A stretch of DNA of 64,000 bases from Mesorhizobium sp. CU3 (GTDB lineage Bacteria; Pseudomonadota; Alphaproteobacteria; Rhizobiales; Rhizobiaceae). Under the pieces are notes generated by a model. That model was not told the origin of the DNA, ran no database searches, and saw nothing but the letters and a program-made list of their open reading frames with translations. Both the position numbers and the translations under genes were made by a program. Positions 60,496-64,000 of this stretch are shown in pieces. The stretch spans positions 1-64,000 of the forward strand of contig NZ_VFWX01000012.1 in assembly GCF_006442965.1 (NCBI RefSeq). Direction: 5' to 3'. The stretch's first letter is position 1. The number at the start of each line of letters is the position of its first letter.

Positions 60496-61398
60496 ATGTT
60501 GAAGTCAGGCTCATTGCTACAGCTACCGCCGGTGAGGCTAAACCGCTTGGCACGGACCAGGGCCGGCGTCGTGCTCCTCGGGGCGATGATGGTGGGTTGT
60601 GCTATTGGCCCGGCGGCTGCCTGGGGACCTGAAGGCCATTCTATTGTCGCCGAGATTGCCCAAAGGCGCCTGTCGGCGACGGCTCTGACAGAGGTCAAGC
60701 GCATTCTTGGTGGTGAGGTCTCGATGGCTTCGGTGGCCAGCTGGGCGGACGATGTGCGGTACTCCGTCCATCCCGAGAGCTACAACTGGCATTTCGTCGA
60801 TATTCCGCTCGCCAACGATACCTATGACCCGGTGTCGGAATGTGCCGCCAATGCTCAGGGCGACTGTGCGATCGCCGAGATCGACCGCGCCGAGCACGAA
60901 ATCACCTGCGCTTCGGACCCGATGCAGCGCCGCGACAGTCTCCGCTATCTCATCCACGTTGTCGGCGATATCCATCAGCCATTTCATACGGTCGCTGACA
61001 ACATCGGGGAGAACACACTGACCGTAACCGTGAAGTTCGGCGGATTGATCAAGAGTCCCCCAAAATTTCCGGGCGACAATCTCCATGCCGTGTGGGACAG
61101 CACAATCATCAAGCAGACAACCTATGCCTGGGGTTCTTATGTGGATCGGCTCGAGGGCGATTGGCTGCTGAAACATCCAGAAGCTTCGCAGACCCTGGAT
61201 CCGGTCGCCTGGACCCTGGAGGCGCACGCGTTGGCCAAGGACATGTCAGCCGGCGTCGCCACTGGCACTGTTTTGGATGACGCCTACTACAATAAGGCCC
61301 TGCCGATCGTGGACCAACAGCTCGGCCGCGCGGGCTTGCGTCTGGCCGCAGTGCTGAACCGGTGGCTTTCGACGGCGCCGGCATGTCCGCTGCCGTAA
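60496..61398 (+). CDS. Secreted S1/P1-type nuclease
   Basis: A 300-residue zinc nuclease. The ATG at 60496 after GGAGGAGG gives a signal peptide with a hydrophobic core GVVLLGAMMVG; cleavage after AAA would leave Trp43 as the mature N-terminus, which in this family ligates zinc by its amino group. Further trinuclear-zinc ligands are in H48 (GPEGH), YNWHFVDIP, HVVGDIHQPFH and GDNLHAVWD. Expected to degrade single-stranded DNA/RNA outside the cytoplasm. Upstream GTG at 60478 is less likely. Confidence 0.92.
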   Translation: MLKSGSLLQLPPVRLNRLARTRAGVVLLGAMMVGCAIGPAAAWGPEGHSIVAEIAQRRLSATALTEVKRILGGEVSMASVASWADDVRYSVHPESYNWHFVDIPLANDTYDPVSECAANAQGDCAIAEIDRAEHEITCASDPMQRRDSLRYLIHVVGDIHQPFHTVADNIGENTLTVTVKFGGLIKSPPKFPGDNLHAVWDSTIIKQTTYAWGSYVDRLEGDWLLKHPEASQTLDPVAWTLEAHALAKDMSAGVATGTVLDDAYYNKALPIVDQQLGRAGLRLAAVLNRWLSTAPACPLP

Positions 61399-61504
61399 GC
61401 TCGCAGAGGCCGGCTCTTACTCAAACCTGAGTGGGCTATCCAAATCCAAGCCGCCTTGCAGCCAGGCGCGATCGCTTACAGCGAAGAAAGCAAGGAGGGG
61501 AACC

Positions 61505-61571
61505 TCAGTGGAGCGGGGTCGGACCCGCATCTGCCGGGTAGAAGCCGGCCGTTCTACCATTGAACTACTGA
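61505..61571 (-). tRNA. Degenerate tRNA-like element (anticodon UCU)
   Basis: On the minus strand a D-arm GTTC-AATGGTA-GAAC, an anticodon arm GCCGG-CTTCTAC-CCGGC with anticodon TCT (61542-61540, would read Arg AGA), and a T-arm GCGGG-TCCGAC-CCCGC are all present. The T-loop is one base short and the acceptor can pair only as TCAGT/ACTGA (five bp); no CCA. The D-arm is glycine-tRNA-like. Probably a decayed tRNA or a tRNA mimic rather than a working tRNA. Confidence 0.5.
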
Positions 61572-61667
61572 CGCGCGAGGAGGCGCCAACCGGCAGCTAG
61601 CCGAAGGTGCAAGGGAGGTTTCCTTAGTAGGTTGGGGTGTTAGAGCCTTCCCGGTAAAAGCGGGATA

Positions 61668-61695
61668 CGCATCGTCTTCGCGACGGTGCGTTTTC
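61668..61695 (+). terminator. Intrinsic terminator-like hairpin
   Basis: A 9-bp stem (61668-61676 with 61682-61690, one G-U) around TTCGC, followed by TTTTCTATTT. It may end the transcript of the S1/P1 nuclease gene. Confidence 0.6.
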
Positions 61696-61820
61696 TATTT
61701 GCCGCCAGCGCGTGATGCTTTCTCTAGATCGAGAGCGGAAACTGGGCGTGCGATGTCACCGGCTCTTCTACTTTTCAATTGACAACGATATAAAGACAGA
61801 GGGCAGCGGGGTAAAGTGCT

Positions 61821-62315
61821 ATGGGCGACATCGCCGCGAAACTCTCATCTTACAATATTTTCACCAATCTCATTCCTGGGGCCGTCTTTGCGTTCATTAT
61901 GAAACGCCTCGAAATTTATGACTTCGGGTCGCTCTCCGCCGTCGTTGACGTCATCATGTATTATTTCCTGGGTGTTGTCATAAGCCGCATTGGATCGGTC
62001 ATTCTCCAGCCGATCTTGAAGGGAATAGGCTTCGTAGAGCACGGCGAGTACTCGAAGTTCATCGTGGCCGAGTCGAAGGATCCGAAGATCGCGGTCCTTC
62101 TCGAATCCAGCAATTTCTATCGGTCGCTTTGTTCCGTCTTACTGACGACGCTAGCAGCCTACGGCGTCAAGTTGGCGGCGGGGTATTTCGCCTGGTCGCT
62201 GCGCTCGATCGAGGTATGCACGGTCATTTTCCTACTGGTGCTTTTTCTGCTTTCCTACCGAAAGCAAACGATGTTCATCGAAAATCGTGTGCAGCACCAT
62301 AGCCAGCAGCCATAG
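61821..62315 (+). CDS. Small membrane protein of unknown function
   Basis: A 164-residue protein with hydrophobic segments near residues 13-29 (FTNLIPGAVFAFIM), 41-61 (VVDVIMYYFLGVVISRIGSV), 101-120 and 132-148. A charged loop HGEYSKFIVAESKDPKIAVL connects the halves. AT-richer than its surroundings. The pattern recalls small membrane proteins found in defence and phage-response clusters, but no family is recognised. It precedes a membrane-anchored phosphoesterase on the same strand by about 50 bases. Confidence 0.65.
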   Translation: MGDIAAKLSSYNIFTNLIPGAVFAFIMKRLEIYDFGSLSAVVDVIMYYFLGVVISRIGSVILQPILKGIGFVEHGEYSKFIVAESKDPKIAVLLESSNFYRSLCSVLLTTLAAYGVKLAAGYFAWSLRSIEVCTVIFLLVLFLLSYRKQTMFIENRVQHHSQQP

Positions 62316-62365
62316 CTCGGTGAGCGACTGACCCAATCTTGAAAATCAATGGGATGCTATAGAAC

Positions 62366-64000
62366 ATGCCGACGCCGCCTCCTGACGTAGATGGCCTCTC
62401 GAAATATCCAAGGATGACCGGTTGGTTCGGTCCTGTCTTGCTGTTGCGCTTGCTTTGGCGAGTGGTGTTGTCAGATTTGTTTGGTCAGTACGCGGATCGG
62501 CGCCTCATCGTAGCCGCTCTTGACTCAGCCATGCCTGAGGAGCTGGTCGGGCGCGCGCGCCAATTCATGCCGGGGCAGCGGAACGAACAGGTGTGGAGCC
62601 TGGAGCCCGATGCCGACGGCGCTGTTTGGGTCGACTTCGTCGCCGACCTCGGTGATGGGTTCGACGCCACCTTCGCCATAGCCTCGCTGCTCGCACAGGA
62701 CTCGCTGTCGGTCGATGGCCAGCAACTGAAGCGCGGCCAGATGTTGGTCATGGGCGGCGACGAGGTCTATCCGCGCGCCGCACCAGAGACCTATCAGAAA
62801 CAACTCCGGGATCCGTATGACTGGGCATTTCCGGATCCGAATCCGGGTCTGCTGAAGGGCCCGCCGGTCTTTGCAGTTCCCGGAAACCACGATTGGTATG
62901 ACGGGCTGGTTCTGTTTCTGGCCCTGTTTTGTCGCAAGGACCATATGCATCTTGGCGGGTGGCGCACCCATCAGCGGCGGAGCTATTTCGCCGTGCAGTT
63001 GACGGACCAGTGGTGGATATGGGCGATCGACGCTCAGCTCGCCGACGATGTGGATCAGCCGCAGAAGGAGTACTTCCGCGAAATCGCCAAGGCTATGCCT
63101 GACAACGCTAAAATCATCCTTTGCGGGCCAGAGCCTGGATGGCTCTATACAGGTCAGACAGGAAACAAGGCGCTTGGCGTGATGAGCTACATCGGCTGGA
63201 TCGCCGTGAACCAGCGCCGCGGTCTGACAATCCCTCTCGTGCTCTCAGGCGACACCCACCACTACAGCCGCTATATAGCGGACGACGGCAACACCCAGTT
63301 CGTGACCTCCGGGGGTGGCGGGGCATTTCTGCATCCGACCCACCAGGTCGAGCCGCGCGTCGATCTCGACAGGGGCAAGGACGGTTATTCTTGGCTCGCG
63401 GGGCATATTAAGGCTCTCACGCTGGGTTCGAATGCGCAGGGTAGGGAAGCCGTCTACCCCTCGAAAACCGAGAGTCTGTCGATGCTTCGCGGGAACTTCG
63501 GGTTTGTGGCATACAACCCGGGCTTCGCGCTGGTCCTTGGAGTTCTTTATTGGATCGTTTCCCTGATTGGAAAAGCGCTGCCGTCCGACGTCTACTATAT
63601 AGCTCCAATTCTGCTGATTGGCGGCTTCTGGGGGTATACCAAGAAGCAAGAGGGCGGCGGCCTCAAGACGGCGCTGGTCTCGGCGGCCAATGGCCTAGCG
63701 CACTGCCTCGGCGCGACAGTGACCGCATTGGCCGTGGCATGGATCAACGACCACTATGTCGACCTGGCCGGTTGGCCGAGAAGCTCTTTCCTGTTGTCAG
63801 CGGCCGAAACGATCCTGCTTGGCGGACTGATCGGCGGCACTCTTTTTGGAGTCTATCTTTACGTCACTTCCCGCTGGCTGGACATGAACCACAACGATGC
63901 CTTCAGCTCCATGCGACGCAACAGTCATCGGCATTTTCTCAGAATGCGTATCAAGGGCGATACCGTGACCGTCTTTCCGGTCGGACTTAAGGATATTCCG
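62366..64000 (+). CDS. Membrane-anchored metallophosphoesterase (3' end outside window)
   Basis: At least 545 residues, open to the window end. Calcineurin-type metal motifs: D94-x-G-D97-G (VADLGDGFDATFA, replacing the usual D-x-H), GGDE (130-133), GNHD (173-176) and SGDTHH (295-299), followed by at least four transmembrane helices (about 395-412, 418-436, 445-465, 475-500). A potential N-terminal helix is near 21-38. This GDGFDAT variant typifies a bacterial family of large membrane phosphoesterases of unknown substrate. The product begins at ATG 62366 without a strong ribosome site. Confidence 0.82.
   Translation, partial: MPTPPPDVDGLSKYPRMTGWFGPVLLLRLLWRVVLSDLFGQYADRRLIVAALDSAMPEELVGRARQFMPGQRNEQVWSLEPDADGAVWVDFVADLGDGFDATFAIASLLAQDSLSVDGQQLKRGQMLVMGGDEVYPRAAPETYQKQLRDPYDWAFPDPNPGLLKGPPVFAVPGNHDWYDGLVLFLALFCRKDHMHLGGWRTHQRRSYFAVQLTDQWWIWAIDAQLADDVDQPQKEYFREIAKAMPDNAKIILCGPEPGWLYTGQTGNKALGVMSYIGWIAVNQRRGLTIPLVLSGDTHHYSRYIADDGNTQFVTSGGGGAFLHPTHQVEPRVDLDRGKDGYSWLAGHIKALTLGSNAQGREAVYPSKTESLSMLRGNFGFVAYNPGFALVLGVLYWIVSLIGKALPSDVYYIAPILLIGGFWGYTKKQEGGGLKTALVSAANGLAHCLGATVTALAVAWINDHYVDLAGWPRSSFLLSAAETILLGGLIGGTLFGVYLYVTSRWLDMNHNDAFSSMRRNSHRHFLRMRIKGDTVTVFPVGLKDIP

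Larger units (their letters stand above)
61399..61820. other. Intergenic region with tRNA-like element and terminator
   Basis: 422 bases between the nuclease and the membrane-protein gene. Apart from the tRNA-like element and the hairpin at 61668-61695 there is no supported gene; an open frame from 61712 overlaps the next gene in another frame and looks spurious. Confidence 0.5.

Overview
The window reads as part of a large repABC-type conjugative plasmid from an alphaproteobacterium of the Rhizobiales (rhizobial or Brucella/Mesorhizobium-like). The evidence is a complete repA-repB-repC cassette with parS-like palindromes and a countertranscribed RNA, an Agrobacterium/Rhizobium-style oriT beside traA and traC-traD-traG, a full virB1-virB11 mating-pair operon, an rcgA/rcgR-like pair, a MucR/Ros regulator, and plasmid families common in that order (DUF932, DUF1173, strawberry-notch, DUF736, DUF1403). 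Base composition is GC-rich with visibly AT-richer patches around 22.3-24.9 kb and 61.8-62.3 kb. I saw no transposase, insertion sequence, rRNA or CRISPR array.

Layout. 0.08-16 kb: plasmid housekeeping and early-transfer genes (DUF932, DUF1173, a 1486-residue methyltransferase/strawberry-notch helicase, a toprim protein, a DUF2493 protein), an orphan Phd-like antitoxin, a DUF1778/GNAT toxin-antitoxin pair, DUF736 and WGR proteins. 14-22 kb: the transfer-initiation region traG-traD-traC <- oriT -> traA. 22-25 kb: rcgA-rcgR-like genes. 25-32 kb: cargo with a DUF4143 ATPase, cold-shock protein, MucR, a Lar-like zinc protein, several tiny zinc-ribbon proteins, an ATP-dependent DNA ligase and a secreted nuclease. 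32-42.4 kb: virB11 to virB1 on the minus strand with an EexN exclusion lipoprotein and a divergently encoded winged-helix regulator. 43-48 kb: repABC. 48-52 kb: a tyrosine recombinase, DUF1403 and ScpB proteins, all plausibly plasmid-maintenance functions. 52-60 kb: an accessory cluster with a three-gene MBL/membrane/MBL operon converging on an MBL + (E2-E1-JAB) + DUF2130 unit. 60-64 kb: an exported S1/P1-type nuclease, a degenerate tRNA-like element, a membrane protein and a membrane-anchored metallophosphoesterase cut by the window end.

Two observations stand out. First, an inverted repeat of the form ACTATC-N8-GATAGT occurs, perfect or with one or two changes, at four places: before DUF1173/strawberry-notch, before a membrane-protein gene, between oriT and traC, and between the virB operon and a small winged-helix regulator gene. 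It sits inside promoter-like sequence, so one local repressor probably coordinates DNA processing and the mating channel. Second, the 52-60 kb cluster contains a ubiquitin-like conjugation protein with E2, E1 and JAB deconjugase regions in one chain. It is translationally coupled to a metallo-beta-lactamase-fold protein whose last residue is glycine. There is no recognisable CD-NTase, so this does not look like CBASS and is the best candidate for an undescribed, probably defensive, system.
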